From Bacillota bacterium (lineage in GTDB: Bacteria > Bacillota > UBA4882 > UBA8346): 44,262 bases of DNA. Shown one piece after another: positions 14,328-23,370 of this stretch. The notes under the pieces are model-generated. The model ran no database searches. It was not told where the DNA came from and worked only from the letters and a program-made list of their open reading frames with translations. Positions within the stretch are counted from its first letter, which is position 1, and the number at the start of each line of letters is the position of its first letter. The position numbers were made by a program, and so were the translations under genes. Where the stretch lies: assembly GCA_029553165.1 (NCBI GenBank), contig JAKPCT010000244.1, forward strand, positions 1-44,262. The letters are read 5' to 3'.

Positions 14328-17018
14328 ATGAATTGGTTTAATCGGGCAATAACTGAAGTGGCCCAAGAATTAAAGACAGATCTTTGCAAGGGATTGGATT
14401 GGCAAGAGGCGAAGCAGCGGTTAACTAAATATGGGAAAAACCAGTTGCAGGCAGCAGCAAAAATTTCTCCATGGCAGATCTTTCTGTCACAGTTTTTAGA
14501 TTTTATGGTTTTGGTATTAATTGGTGCGGCCATTGTATCAGGATTGTTAGGTGAGAAGGCTGATGCACTTACGATTGTGGCAATTGTTGTCTTAAATGCA
14601 TTTTTAGGGTTTATTCAGGAATACCGCGCTGAAAAATCCTTAGAAGCCTTAAAAGAATTAACCGCACCCCAGGCAAATGTAATCCGTAATTCCAAAATTC
14701 AAAAGATTGCCGCCGCAGAGATCGTTCCAGGGGATCTTGTTGTTTTAGAGAGCGGTGATCGCGTTCCGGCGGATGGACGAATTATTGAAGCAATTAATTT
14801 GGAGGTAAATGAAGCAACTCTGACTGGCGAATCAATACCGGTTCAAAAAGAAGTTGCGCCAATTTCAGCTGCCAATCTAGTATTGGGTGACCAGAAAAAC
14901 ATGATTTTTGCAGGAACAAGTATTGCTCAAGGACGTGGTAAGGCAATTATCACCGGTACCGGGATGCGGACAGAGATTGGAAAGATTGCGGGTATGATTA
15001 GTACTACAACTGATGAAGAGACTCCGCTGCAGCGAAGATTAACTGAGTTAGGCAGGTGGCTGGTACTCTTATGTTTAACAATCTGCGCGGCAGTCGGGAC
15101 TTTAGGAATCTTAAGAGGTGAACACCCCCGTCAGATGTTTTTATCAGCAGTAAGTTTGGCGGTTGCGGCAATTCCGGAAGGGTTACCGGCTATTGTGACC
15201 ATTGCGTTAGCCATTGGAGTCCAAAAAATGATTCGCCGCAATGCAATCATTCGAAAACTTCCGGCTGTTGAAACATTGGGCTGTGCCACAGTGATCTGTT
15301 CCGATAAGACCGGAACTTTGACGCAGAATAAACTTTCAGTGACCAAAATGTGGACGCTTAAGGAGCGCGAATATAGTGATCAGGATTTTGGGAAAACCAA
15401 TAATCTTCCGAATGGTATGAAAGAACTGTTACAAGCAGGAATTCTCTGTAATAATGCTGTTTTAGAGGATGAAGCCAGCACTAAAGGCTCAATGATCTGT
15501 GGTGATCCGACCGAAGGGGCGTTGTTGGTAGCTGCTGTGAAGCTGGGAATCAGTCCAAAAAAGTTACAGGACACCTTCAAACGTTTAGGAGAAATACCAT
15601 TTTCATCGGAACGGAAACGGATGAGTGTTTGGGTTAACGATGGGCAAAATAAGCTAAAATTAGTGGTTAAAGGAGCAGCGGATGTTATTTTGGAACGTTG
15701 TTCCGCAGCGCTCTCTCCTGATGGAATAATTCCGTTAACCCCGCAATTAAGACGCGAGATCAGGCAGAAAGTTGATGAGTGGGGCGCTGATGCGCTTAGA
15801 GTATTGGCATTTGCATTGCGTGAAGCGAAATCCGGCGAAATTAACAGTTCTTCACAGAAAGATCCTGAACAGGGATTAGTCTTTTTAGGATTGATGGGAA
15901 TGACTGATCCGCCGCGGCCCGAATCGCAAAGAGCGGTCGAAAAATCACGGCGGGCGGGGATCCAAGTGAAGATGATCACTGGGGATTATCCGAAAACTGC
16001 AGCAGCGATTGCCAAACAGATTGGCTTACTCCGTCCGAATGGAAAGATCATAACCGGTGCTGAACTTGATAATTTATCCGATCAACAATTGGCTAAGATT
16101 GTAAAAGATGTTGATATCTTTGCCCGGGTTTCACCAAATCATAAATTACGGGTTGTAAAAGCCTTAAAACAGAAAGGTGAAATTGTAGCAATGACCGGGG
16201 ATGGTGTTAACGATGCTCCGGCAATTAAAGAAGCTGATATTGGGGTGGCGATGGGACTAAGTGGTACTGATGTAACTAAAGAAGCTTCGGCGATGGTGAT
16301 TGCTGATGATAATTTTGCGACAATTGTGGCAGCTATTGAAGAAGGGCGGATCATCTATGATAATATCCGGAAGTTTATCCGTTACTTACTGAGTTGTAAT
16401 ATGGGTGAGATTTTAACGATGTTTGGCGGAATCCTGCTTGGTATGCCATTTCCGATGTTGCCAATCCAAATCTTATGGGTGAATCTGGTGACTGACGGAT
16501 TACCAGCAATTGCTCTGGGGCTTGATCCGGCGGAAAAAGGGATCATGGCGCGGTTACCCCGTTCACCCCAAGAGGGAATCTTCAGTCGCGGTTTGGGACT
16601 GAAGATCATTTTACAGGGCTTGTTGATCGGTGGAGCTACTTTGGCAGTGTATATGATTAAACTGGGTGACAATAATTTAGCTATGGCCCGGACTGCGGCT
16701 TTTACAACATTAGTCTTTTCACAGCTGATGTTTGTCTTCAGATGTCGTTCGGAGTACCGTACAATTTTCCAGATTAATATTTTTGAAAACCACTATTTAA
16801 ACGGTGCGGTTTTGGTGTCGACTGTAATGCAATTATTGGTGCTGTATTTACCATGGCTCAATCGGATTTTTTATACAACACCGTTAAGTGTCAAAGATTG
16901 GGCGCAGATCTTGGGGATAATTGTTGCAACCACTTATTTAAACGATTTGATCTTTCAGTTCCGAAGCGTAATCCGGAAACATCTTAGTTTCTTTAAAGTA
17001 GTTGAAAATAAAGTCTGA
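14328..17018 (+). CDS. P-type Ca2+ ATPase (PacL/SERCA-like, YloB type)
   Basis: 896 residues. Order: cation-ATPase N-terminal domain, M1-M2, actuator domain with TGES, M4 with PEGLP, phosphorylation site [10 protein letters not shown] (D326), GDGVND hinge, then M5-M10. Ca2+ ligands match type IIA pumps: the M4 Glu in PEGLP, N and E in SCNMGEIL (M5), N, T and D in [11 protein letters not shown] (M6). The M8 position that is Glu in SERCA site I appears to be Gln (TLVFSQLMF), so one Ca2+ per cycle is plausible; inferred. I use ATG 14328, not the TTG just before it. Exports Ca2+ from the cytoplasm; B. subtilis YloB acts in spore germination. Confidence 0.93.
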   Translation: MNWFNRAITEVAQELKTDLCKGLDWQEAKQRLTKYGKNQLQAAAKISPWQIFLSQFLDFMVLVLIGAAIVSGLLGEKADALTIVAIVVLNAFLGFIQEYRAEKSLEALKELTAPQANVIRNSKIQKIAAAEIVPGDLVVLESGDRVPADGRIIEAINLEVNEATLTGESIPVQKEVAPISAANLVLGDQKNMIFAGTSIAQGRGKAIITGTGMRTEIGKIAGMISTTTDEETPLQRRLTELGRWLVLLCLTICAAVGTLGILRGEHPRQMFLSAVSLAVAAIPEGLPAIVTIALAIGVQKMIRRNAIIRKLPAVETLGCATVICSDKTGTLTQNKLSVTKMWTLKEREYSDQDFGKTNNLPNGMKELLQAGILCNNAVLEDEASTKGSMICGDPTEGALLVAAVKLGISPKKLQDTFKRLGEIPFSSERKRMSVWVNDGQNKLKLVVKGAADVILERCSAALSPDGIIPLTPQLRREIRQKVDEWGADALRVLAFALREAKSGEINSSSQKDPEQGLVFLGLMGMTDPPRPESQRAVEKSRRAGIQVKMITGDYPKTAAAIAKQIGLLRPNGKIITGAELDNLSDQQLAKIVKDVDIFARVSPNHKLRVVKALKQKGEIVAMTGDGVNDAPAIKEADIGVAMGLSGTDVTKEASAMVIADDNFATIVAAIEEGRIIYDNIRKFIRYLLSCNMGEILTMFGGILLGMPFPMLPIQILWVNLVTDGLPAIALGLDPAEKGIMARLPRSPQEGIFSRGLGLKIILQGLLIGGATLAVYMIKLGDNNLAMARTAAFTTLVFSQLMFVFRCRSEYRTIFQINIFENHYLNGAVLVSTVMQLLVLYLPWLNRIFYTTPLSVKDWAQILGIIVATTYLNDLIFQFRSVIRKHLSFFKVVENKV

Positions 17019-17054
17019 TTTCAGCGAATAGGGAGACGGATCAGAGGAAAAATA

Positions 17055-17078
17055 ACCTCAGATTGGTATTTCTGAGGT
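17055..17078 (+). promoter_or_regulatory. Hairpin covering the DUF2953 start codon
   Basis: ACCTCAGA (17055-17062) pairs perfectly with TCTGAGGT (17071-17078) around an 8-nt loop. The right arm runs into the GTG start of the next gene (17077-17079). It could be a weak terminator for the ATPase gene or limit translation of the next one. Confidence 0.5.
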
Positions 17079-17757
17079 GGGTTTCCTGTTTATCTTACTT
17101 TTCTTAAGTACATTTATAATATTATTTTTCTTACCGGTCCAGTTTCGGATTAGTTACCGGAAGATCAAACGGGATGATAATTTAGTTATCGAGATGAACT
17201 TCCTTAACGGTTTGGTTAAGCGTAAACGTGAGGTTAGTTTACTGCTGCCAACTTCTGATGGGCTTAAACAAAAAGAAGAGCAATCCGGGCGTTGGTTTTG
17301 GCTGAAAAGTAAAGAAAAAAAGTCAAGTGTTGCTGATTCCCGCAGTTTGCGGGATTTTTTACATCGATACCGGCATTTTGGGTTAGGGATGACCTTACTT
17401 ACCTATATGGTACCCGCCAAATACCACCGCTGGTTGTTAGTCGCCGATAATTTGGAAAATCGGGGGTATTTCCAAAGGTTTTCGTGGGTGACGCGGCTCG
17501 GTACCGGTAATGTAGGCACTAATGCTATATTGTATGGATTAGCATGGGGGCTTAAAAGCGGTATAGTTGGATATTTAAGTAGTAAATATCAGTTTCGCCA
17601 GCCGCCGGAGATTGAGGTAATCCCTGATTATTATGACATTAGTTTCGATACTGTTTTTGACTGTATATTCCGGGTGAAACTCGGCTATATTATTATTGCA
17701 GCTTTTACAGATCGTTTTCGTCATCGAATACTGAAAGGAGGTGTCAGTATTGACTGA
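17077..17757 (+). CDS. DUF2953 protein (YtfI-like)
   Basis: 226 residues: an N-terminal membrane helix (about 2-20) with basic residues after it, a soluble region, and a C-terminal part with the IPDYYDISFDTVFDCIFRVKLGYI block typical of DUF2953. Function unknown. The family is commonly encoded just upstream of gerW/ytfJ, as here, and the genes overlap by 8 bases, implying coupled translation and a sporulation or germination setting. The start GTG 17077 lacks a normal ribosome site and lies in a hairpin, so the start is uncertain. Confidence 0.8.
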   Translation: MGFLFILLFLSTFIILFFLPVQFRISYRKIKRDDNLVIEMNFLNGLVKRKREVSLLLPTSDGLKQKEEQSGRWFWLKSKEKKSSVADSRSLRDFLHRYRHFGLGMTLLTYMVPAKYHRWLLVADNLENRGYFQRFSWVTRLGTGNVGTNAILYGLAWGLKSGIVGYLSSKYQFRQPPEIEVIPDYYDISFDTVFDCIFRVKLGYIIIAAFTDRFRHRILKGGVSID

Positions 17758-18181
17758 ACATCCAATAGAAGGTTTGATGAAAACATCGATGCAAAATATC
17801 AAAGAGATGGTGGATGTTAATACCATTCTTGGCGACCCGGTTGAAACTCCGGATGGCAGTGTGATCGTCCCGATCTCCAGAGTGACCTTCGGATTTGCAG
17901 CCGGTGGAAGTCAATTTGAGAGTATCAAGGTGAAGTCCAAAGAGAAAGATCGGGATCGCAACCAAGATTCCGGTGAAACCGGTCAACTTCCTTTTGGAGG
18001 TGGGAGTGGAGCCGGAATAACCATTAATCCGGTAGCTTTTTTGGTAGTAGGTAAAGATCAGACTAAACTGTTACCAGTCGAAAGTAATGTTCTGGTTGAT
18101 CGTCTGTTAGATTCAGCTCCGAAGTTACTGGAAAAAATTCAGGAGATGATCGACGCTAACAGAAGAAATAATGTGCATTGA
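17750..18181 (+). CDS. gerW: GerW family sporulation protein (YtfJ)
   Basis: 143 residues of the GerW/YtfJ family. Core blocks: VDVNTILGDPVETPDGSVI, then IPVSKV-like VPISRVTFGFAAGGS, and a GGGSGAGITINPVAFLVV segment. In Bacillus the protein is made in sporulation and needed for proper germination. An AAAGGAGGTG site at 17734-17743 selects TTG 17750 as start; the in-frame GTG at 17741 lies within that site and is rejected. It overlaps the end of the DUF2953 gene. This is one of the best indicators that the organism forms endospores. Confidence 0.92.
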   Translation: MTEHPIEGLMKTSMQNIKEMVDVNTILGDPVETPDGSVIVPISRVTFGFAAGGSQFESIKVKSKEKDRDRNQDSGETGQLPFGGGSGAGITINPVAFLVVGKDQTKLLPVESNVLVDRLLDSAPKLLEKIQEMIDANRRNNVH

Positions 18182-18199
18182 AGTAGCATCCGGTTTTAT

Positions 18200-18226
18200 A
18201 AAAGCCCAATTAAGGGCTTTTGTTTT
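18200..18226 (+). terminator. Terminator after gerW
   Basis: AAAAGCCC (18200-18207) pairs with GGGCTTTT (18214-18221) around a 6-nt loop, followed by TGTTTT. Confidence 0.85.
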
Positions 18227-18331
18227 CGTAATCAAACAGTGTTTAGTTTCATTTCAAAGCAACAATTACCATTTTTAACAGAAAGGTATTTAAAAGATTC
18301 TTGCGAAGATGATGAATTATTAAGATTTAGT

Positions 18332-19477
18332 ATGGAGTGCGTAAAGAAAGAAATGAAGTTTATAATATTTGTCCTTGCATTAAGTTCATTTTTACTTTTA
18401 AGTGTCAAACCGGTTATGGCAGATGATTTGGATTTAGTTGCCGAATCAGCTATATTACTCGATTTTACTACAGGAAAGGTCTTATTGGAGAAAAACGCTC
18501 ATATTCCCAGGCCTCCGGCGAGTACTACCAAGATTATGACTGCTTTAATTGCCTTGGAACGCGGTGATCTTAACCAAAAGATTGTGACTTCAGCCAATGC
18601 GAGTCGAGTTGGTGGTTCATCAATCTATCTTAAACCCGGTGATCAGTATAAACTTGAAGAGATGCTTTACGGTCTGATGCTAAGCTCAGGGAATGACGCT
18701 GCGGTTGCGGTGGCTGAAAATTTAGCCGGCTCTGAAGAACAATATGCGGCATGGATGACCGAAAAAGCCAAACTGCTTGGGGCTAAAGCAACAACCTTCT
18801 TAAACAGCAGCGGAATGCCTAAACCAGGACATTTGACAACTGCTTATGACCTGGCGATAATCACCAGATATGCATTGAACAATCCCTTGTTTGACAAGAT
18901 TGTAAAGACCAAACAACATTCATTACTCTCTTCTCTGCCTGATGATGAGCGGATCCTTAATAACCACAATAAACTGCTCTGGCGCTATCAGTATGCTGAT
19001 GGAGTTAAAACAGGCTATACCAGAGAAGCAGGCCGCTGCCTGGTGGCTTCAGCGACCCGTAATGGGCATCGTTTGATTGCGGTCGTGCTTAACAGTAAAA
19101 AGACGTATGAAGATGTTCAAAAAATGTTTGAATATGGTTTTCAAAAATATCAATTGCTGAATGTGGTTTCAACTTTGGAAAAATTAGGTGAAATCCCAGT
19201 TGTCATGGGAGCTAAAGGTCGAGTGCCGGTATTACCGAATCGGAATTTGACACTTTTACTGCCTAAAGGTAAGGAGAATGACCTGAAAGTGAAGCTCGAA
19301 TTGAAAAAATTCATTCAAGCTCCGGTTGCAAGATTTCAGCGGGTTGGGGAAGTACAAGTCAAACTTGGTGAAGAGATTATTGATCAAATACCTGTAATAG
19401 CAGCAATGGATGTGCCTAGGAGAAACTTCTCGTTGTTTGAAAGGTTGTTGGGCTGGATGCGGTCAGTCATCAATTAA
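18332..19477 (+). CDS. dacF: D-alanyl-D-alanine carboxypeptidase, DacF type (peptidase S11)
   Basis: About 381 residues with a signal peptide ending near VMADD. The three active-site motifs of class C penicillin-binding proteins are present: STTK (S64, K67), SGN (119-121) and KTG (226-228). A C-terminal beta domain and a final amphipathic helix (FERLLGWMRSVIN) suggest membrane attachment as in PBP5. It removes terminal D-Ala from peptidoglycan stem peptides. The frame opens at 18239, but only ATG 18332 or 18353 gives a proper signal peptide; neither has a strong ribosome site. Placement after gerW fits a sporulation DacF, but B. subtilis-type spoIIA genes do not follow. Confidence 0.88.
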   Translation: MECVKKEMKFIIFVLALSSFLLLSVKPVMADDLDLVAESAILLDFTTGKVLLEKNAHIPRPPASTTKIMTALIALERGDLNQKIVTSANASRVGGSSIYLKPGDQYKLEEMLYGLMLSSGNDAAVAVAENLAGSEEQYAAWMTEKAKLLGAKATTFLNSSGMPKPGHLTTAYDLAIITRYALNNPLFDKIVKTKQHSLLSSLPDDERILNNHNKLLWRYQYADGVKTGYTREAGRCLVASATRNGHRLIAVVLNSKKTYEDVQKMFEYGFQKYQLLNVVSTLEKLGEIPVVMGAKGRVPVLPNRNLTLLLPKGKENDLKVKLELKKFIQAPVARFQRVGEVQVKLGEEIIDQIPVIAAMDVPRRNFSLFERLLGWMRSVIN

Positions 19478-19492
19478 TCCTGGATTTGACTC

Positions 19493-19521
19493 TTGACGAA
19501 TATCAATGCCAGTGCTATAAT
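19493..19521 (+). promoter_or_regulatory. Promoter of tRNA-Leu
   Basis: TTGACG (19493-19498), 17-bp spacer, TGC-TATAAT with an extended -10 (19513-19521), 10 bases ahead of the mature tRNA. Confidence 0.88.
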
Positions 19522-19531
19522 CTTCATGCAT

Positions 19532-19613
19532 GCGAGAGTGGCGGAATGGCAGACGCGCTAGACTTAGGATCTAGTGGGCAACCGTGCGGGTTCAAGTCCC
19601 GCCTCTCGCACCA
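19532..19613 (+). tRNA. tRNA-Leu (anticodon UAG)
   Basis: An 82-nt class II tRNA including an encoded CCA (19611-19613). Acceptor GCGAGAG pairs with CTCTCGC; the anticodon arm CTAGA-CTTAGGA-TCTAG gives anticodon TAG; a long variable arm follows (TGGGCAACCGTG); the T arm is GCGGG-TTCAAGT-CCCGC. Long variable arm plus UAG means leucine (CUN codons). Confidence 0.97.
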
Positions 19614-19674
19614 AATTAAATGTTTACTTAATTTTAAATAATCGGCAGTTAATCTTTAAAAAATGGTTAAACTA

Positions 19675-19703
19675 TTGACATTATTCAGTTCTAACGTTAT
19701 AGT
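19675..19703 (+). promoter_or_regulatory. Strong promoter upstream of tig
   Basis: TTGACA (19675-19680), 17-bp spacer, TATAGT (19698-19703). Predicted start near 19710, immediately before a terminator-like hairpin at 19714-19743. Confidence 0.8.
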
Positions 19704-19713
19704 TTGTATAAAT

Positions 19714-19743
19714 AACCCTTGATAATGCTCGAGGGTTTTTTAT
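19714..19743 (+). terminator. Terminator-like hairpin in the tig leader
   Basis: AACCCT (19714-19719) pairs with AGGGTT (19732-19737), 12-nt loop, then a run of T. It begins only about 4 bases after the predicted transcription start. Confidence 0.7.
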
Positions 19744-19752
19744 ATATATTAC

Positions 19753-19854
19753 TTCACTTTTTCAGTGGACATTAATGCCGGTGCTCTCAGGGTATATTGG
19801 TAGTTTTTTGAGAAAAAGGATTTTATCCGTTAATGTCGAAATGCAAAAAGTGAA
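19753..19854. repeat. Long imperfect inverted repeat in the tig leader
   Basis: TTCACTTTTT (19753-19762) and GACATTAA (19768-19775) are complementary to AAAAAGTGAA (19845-19854) and TTAATGTC (19830-19837). The 54-base interior holds smaller hairpins such as GGAT-TTT-ATCC. It ends about 45 bases before the tig ribosome site. No ORF is present, so an RNA structure is likely. Confidence 0.6.
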
Positions 19855-19911
19855 ATGCAAGATTTGTTCAGATGGACATATATTAATAGTACAGATTCAG
19901 GAGGATCATAA

Positions 19912-21219
19912 ATGCAGTTAAATTTGGAAAAGCTAGACAAGAACTTTGTTTCGGTGGGGGTTACTGTAGATGTCCCGGAGATTGAGGAGGCATTAGCCGA
20001 GGCATATAAGCAGGTTGTCAAAAAAGTAAGCATCCCGGGATTTCGAAAAGGGCATGTTCCCAGACCTATCTTAGAAAAACAATATGGTAAAGAAATATTG
20101 TTTGAAGATGCGCTTGACATCATGATTACCAAAGGATATATGAAGGCAATTGAAGAGCATGATTTACATCCGATTGCCCAACCAAAACTGGATATCAAAG
20201 AATCATTAAATGTTGAGCAACCATTTACATATACATTAACGATCGAGGTTTTACCGGAGGTTAAACTTGGTTCCTACAAAGAATTGGAAGTTGAGAAAAA
20301 ATCGGTAAAAATTACTGACGAACAGGTTGATGAACGTTTACAGGCAATTCGTGAGCGCCAAGCCGAATTGGTGATCAGCGATAAGCAAACATTAGAAAAA
20401 GGCGATTTTGCTGTTATTGATTTTGAAGGATATCTTGACGGGCAACCATTCCCAGGCGGCGCTGCTCAGGCGCATACTTTGGAGATCGGTTCCGGAAGCT
20501 TTATCCCTGGTTTTGAAGACCAACTGATTGGCATGACAGTAGGAACAGAACGTGAAATCAACGTTACTTTCCCGGAAGATTATCACAGCCCGGACTTGGC
20601 TGGCAAAGCTACCGTCTTTAAAGTGGCTTTAAAAGAAATCAAAGTAAAAGAATTTCCGGAATTGGATGATGAGTTTGCTAAGAGTGTCGGTAACTTTGAG
20701 ACTTTGGAAGCTCTTAAAGAGGACCTTAAAACTAAAATGACGGCAATGGCTGAACGGGAGATTGAGTCAGAGTATGCTCAGGCAGCAATTGATAAAGCGG
20801 TTGACAATGCTGATGTTGAAGTTCCTGAAACATTAATCAATCAAGAGATGGAAGATTTATTACACCGCTTTGAGCACAATTTAGCATATCAAGGTATTAA
20901 TTTGGAACAATATTTAGCCTATGTTAATAAAAATAAGGAAGAAATTTTGGAAGAATTTCGTCCTCAAGCAGAGAAGCGGGTGAAGACAGATTTAGTTTTA
21001 GCTGAGATTGCCAAAGCTGAAAACCTTGAAGTAGCTGAAGAGGAATTGGATAATAAGATTGCCGAGTTGGCAGCGATGTATCAACAGACCAATGTCAAAA
21101 AGTTCAAAAAGGATTTGGAAGCCAAAGGCAGTTTACACGATATAAAACATGCTATAATTTTAGAAAAATGTGCCGATTTAATTAAGAGTACTGCTATTCC
21201 CAAACTAGTTGAAGCGTAA
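19912..21219 (+). CDS. tig: Trigger factor
   Basis: 435 residues, the normal length. N-terminal ribosome-binding domain with the loop GFRKGHVPRP (usually GFRxGKxP; a His replaces the Lys), central FKBP-type PPIase domain (GDFAVIDFEGYLDG, then FPGG, and GSGSFIPGFEDQLIGM), and C-terminal chaperone arms rich in Glu and Lys. It binds nascent chains at the ribosome exit. AGGAGGATC stands before ATG 19912. It heads the classic tig-clpP-clpX-lonB cluster and has a structured leader. Confidence 0.96.
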   Translation: MQLNLEKLDKNFVSVGVTVDVPEIEEALAEAYKQVVKKVSIPGFRKGHVPRPILEKQYGKEILFEDALDIMITKGYMKAIEEHDLHPIAQPKLDIKESLNVEQPFTYTLTIEVLPEVKLGSYKELEVEKKSVKITDEQVDERLQAIRERQAELVISDKQTLEKGDFAVIDFEGYLDGQPFPGGAAQAHTLEIGSGSFIPGFEDQLIGMTVGTEREINVTFPEDYHSPDLAGKATVFKVALKEIKVKEFPELDDEFAKSVGNFETLEALKEDLKTKMTAMAEREIESEYAQAAIDKAVDNADVEVPETLINQEMEDLLHRFEHNLAYQGINLEQYLAYVNKNKEEILEEFRPQAEKRVKTDLVLAEIAKAENLEVAEEELDNKIAELAAMYQQTNVKKFKKDLEAKGSLHDIKHAIILEKCADLIKSTAIPKLVEA

Positions 21220-21301
21220 TAACTTAGTGGCACTCCTCATTATTAAAATTTTACGATTTGCTTATAAACCAAATATTATTTGGTAAGCATAATGATAGTA
21301 T

Positions 21302-21329
21302 TTGATCGGGTATTTGAAGCAGATATTAT
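21302..21329 (+). promoter_or_regulatory. Possible clpP promoter
   Basis: TTGATC (21302-21307), 16-bp spacer, TATTAT (21324-21329), 37 bases before clpP. A hairpin with ACCAAAT/ATTTGGT lies just upstream near 21267-21283. No CtsR-type heptad repeat is visible. Confidence 0.4.
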
Positions 21330-21366
21330 CGATTGAATTCTAAATCAAAACGCGGGGGTTGATTGA

Positions 21367-21951
21367 ATGAACTTGGTTCCAATGGTTGTTGAACAAACTA
21401 ATCGAGGAGAACGGGCTTTTGATATTTTCTCAAGGCTTTTAAAAGAGCGGATTGTATTTATAGGTGGCCCAATTGATGATAATATGGCCAACTTGGTTAT
21501 TGCCCAATTGTTGTTTTTACAATCTGAGGATCCTGAAAAAGATATTTACGTTTATATAAACAGTCCGGGTGGAGTCGTTTATTCCGGTTTGGCAATTTAC
21601 GATACAATGCAACATATTAAACCCCATGTTTCTACAATTTGCATTGGAATTGCCGCCAGTATGGCTGCGTTGTTGTTGTCTGCAGGTACAAAAGGTAAGC
21701 GTTTTGCATTACCGCATTCCAGGGTGATGATCCATCAACCACATGGTGGTGCAGAAGGTCAAGCCGTCGATATTGAGATTAGAGCCAGAGAAATTTTAAA
21801 ACTCCGAGAGATTGGTAATCAGATCTTAGTAAAACATACCGGGCAGCCTTTGGAAAGAATTGAACGTGATGTTGATCGTGATTTCTGGATGTCTGCTGAG
21901 GAAGCAAAAAGTTATGGTATCATTGACGATATCTTCCGGAATCAGAAGTAA
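21367..21951 (+). CDS. clpP: ATP-dependent Clp protease proteolytic subunit
   Basis: 194 residues with the full catalytic triad at canonical positions: S98 ([14 protein letters not shown]), H123 (MIHQPHGG) and D172 (DRDFWMS). It forms the double-heptamer proteolytic chamber that works with ClpX encoded next. The start ATG 21367 follows GCGGGGGTTGATTGA. It sits between tig and clpX, with only 37 bases to clpX, so the two are probably cotranscribed. Confidence 0.97.
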   Translation: MNLVPMVVEQTNRGERAFDIFSRLLKERIVFIGGPIDDNMANLVIAQLLFLQSEDPEKDIYVYINSPGGVVYSGLAIYDTMQHIKPHVSTICIGIAASMAALLLSAGTKGKRFALPHSRVMIHQPHGGAEGQAVDIEIRAREILKLREIGNQILVKHTGQPLERIERDVDRDFWMSAEEAKSYGIIDDIFRNQK

Positions 21952-21988
21952 TAGTTTGACCCCCTAAAAACCCAAATGAGGAGGCAAA

Positions 21989-23251
21989 ATGTTTAAGTTC
22001 GGTGATGATAAAGGTCAGTTGAAGTGTTCATTCTGTGGCAAGGCTCAAGAACAAGTCAAAAAGCTTATTGCTGGGCCTGGTGTTTATATCTGTGATGAAT
22101 GTATTGAGTTATGCAATGAGATCATTGATGAAGAATTAAGTGATGAAATTAATCTGGATTTGACCAGTAATCCAAAGCCAAAAGAGATTAAAGAGATTTT
22201 GGATCAATATGTGATTGGTCAAGAAGATGCCAAGAAAACACTAGCAGTTGCAGTTTATAATCATTATAAACGGATTAATGCCGGTGACCGGTTTGACGAT
22301 GTTGAGTTACAAAAAAGCAATATCTTACTGCTCGGTCCAACCGGTTGCGGTAAAACACTGCTGGCACAGACTTTAGCTAAAATATTAAACGTTCCTTTTG
22401 CGATCGCTGATGCCACATCATTAACTGAAGCCGGTTATGTAGGAGAGGATGTTGAAAACATTCTGCTAAAACTGATTCAGGCTGCTGATTATGATGTTGA
22501 ACGGGCAGAAAAAGGAATTATCTATATTGATGAAGTTGATAAAATTGCGCGAAAATCAGAGAACCCTTCAATTACCAGAGATGTCTCCGGAGAAGGAGTT
22601 CAACAAGCTTTATTAAAAATTCTTGAAGGGACAATTGCTTCGGTTCCGCCACAGGGTGGCCGTAAGCATCCTCATCAGGAATTTATTCAACTTGATACCA
22701 CTAACATATTGTTTATCTGTGGTGGTGCATTTGATGGTTTAGAGAAGATCATCGAAAATCGCATTGGTAAAAAGACAATGGGATTTGGCGCCGAGATTAA
22801 ATCCAAGAAGGAAAAACCATTGGGTGAAATTTTCCGCCAGATTCTTCCTGAAGACCTGTTGCGTTATGGGTTGATTCCGGAGTTTGTAGGAAGACTGCCA
22901 ATTGTAGTAGCTCTTGATGCTCTGGATGAAAACGCCTTAATCCGAATCTTAACCGAGCCTAAAAATGCTTTAATCAAACAGTTCCAGAAACTGTTTGAAC
23001 TTGATAATGTTGAGTTATTGTTTGAAGATGATGCAATTGAATCAATTGCTAAACAAGCAACTGCCAGAAATACCGGAGCCCGAGGCCTCCGTTCAATTAT
23101 TGAAAAACTGATGATGGACTTGATGTATGAAGTGCCTTCACGGGCAGATCTTAAAAAGGTAGTTGTGACCAAAAGTATGGTTGATGGTTCGGAAAGTGCT
23201 TTGCAAGTGCTGGTTGAGCCTCGAAAGAAGAAGAAAGAAGAATCAGCATAA
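21989..23251 (+). CDS. clpX: ClpX ATPase, specificity subunit of ClpXP
   Basis: 420 residues. N-terminal zinc-binding domain with C13, C16, C35 and C38 (CSFC...CDEC), Walker A GPTGCGKT, Walker [10 protein letters not shown], pore loop GYVGED, and a C-terminal small AAA+ domain ([12 protein letters not shown]). The loop that docks on ClpP, usually IGF or LGF, reads MGF here (KKTMGFGAE). It unfolds substrates and feeds them to ClpP. GAGGAGGC precedes ATG 21989, and a strong terminator follows. Confidence 0.97.
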   Translation: MFKFGDDKGQLKCSFCGKAQEQVKKLIAGPGVYICDECIELCNEIIDEELSDEINLDLTSNPKPKEIKEILDQYVIGQEDAKKTLAVAVYNHYKRINAGDRFDDVELQKSNILLLGPTGCGKTLLAQTLAKILNVPFAIADATSLTEAGYVGEDVENILLKLIQAADYDVERAEKGIIYIDEVDKIARKSENPSITRDVSGEGVQQALLKILEGTIASVPPQGGRKHPHQEFIQLDTTNILFICGGAFDGLEKIIENRIGKKTMGFGAEIKSKKEKPLGEIFRQILPEDLLRYGLIPEFVGRLPIVVALDALDENALIRILTEPKNALIKQFQKLFELDNVELLFEDDAIESIAKQATARNTGARGLRSIIEKLMMDLMYEVPSRADLKKVVVTKSMVDGSESALQVLVEPRKKKKEESA

Positions 23252-23263
23252 ATTAATAATTAC

Positions 23264-23288
23264 AAAACCGGGGAAACCCGGTTTTTTG
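23264..23288 (+). terminator. Terminator after clpX
   Basis: AAAACCGGG (23264-23272), GAAA loop, CCCGGTTTT (23277-23285) and a T-run. This separates clpX from lonB. Confidence 0.92.
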
Positions 23289-23370
23289 TTTTTATAATAA
23301 AATTTAAGTTTAAATCTGGGGATTTTTGTAGATACTATTGGTGACTTTCAAAAAGAAAGGAGTTGACCTG

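Noticed and set aside
15380-15979. 199-codon minus-strand ORF inside the Ca2+ ATPase gene
   Set aside because: Antisense shadow of a well-conserved protein; no ribosome site or recognisable domain.
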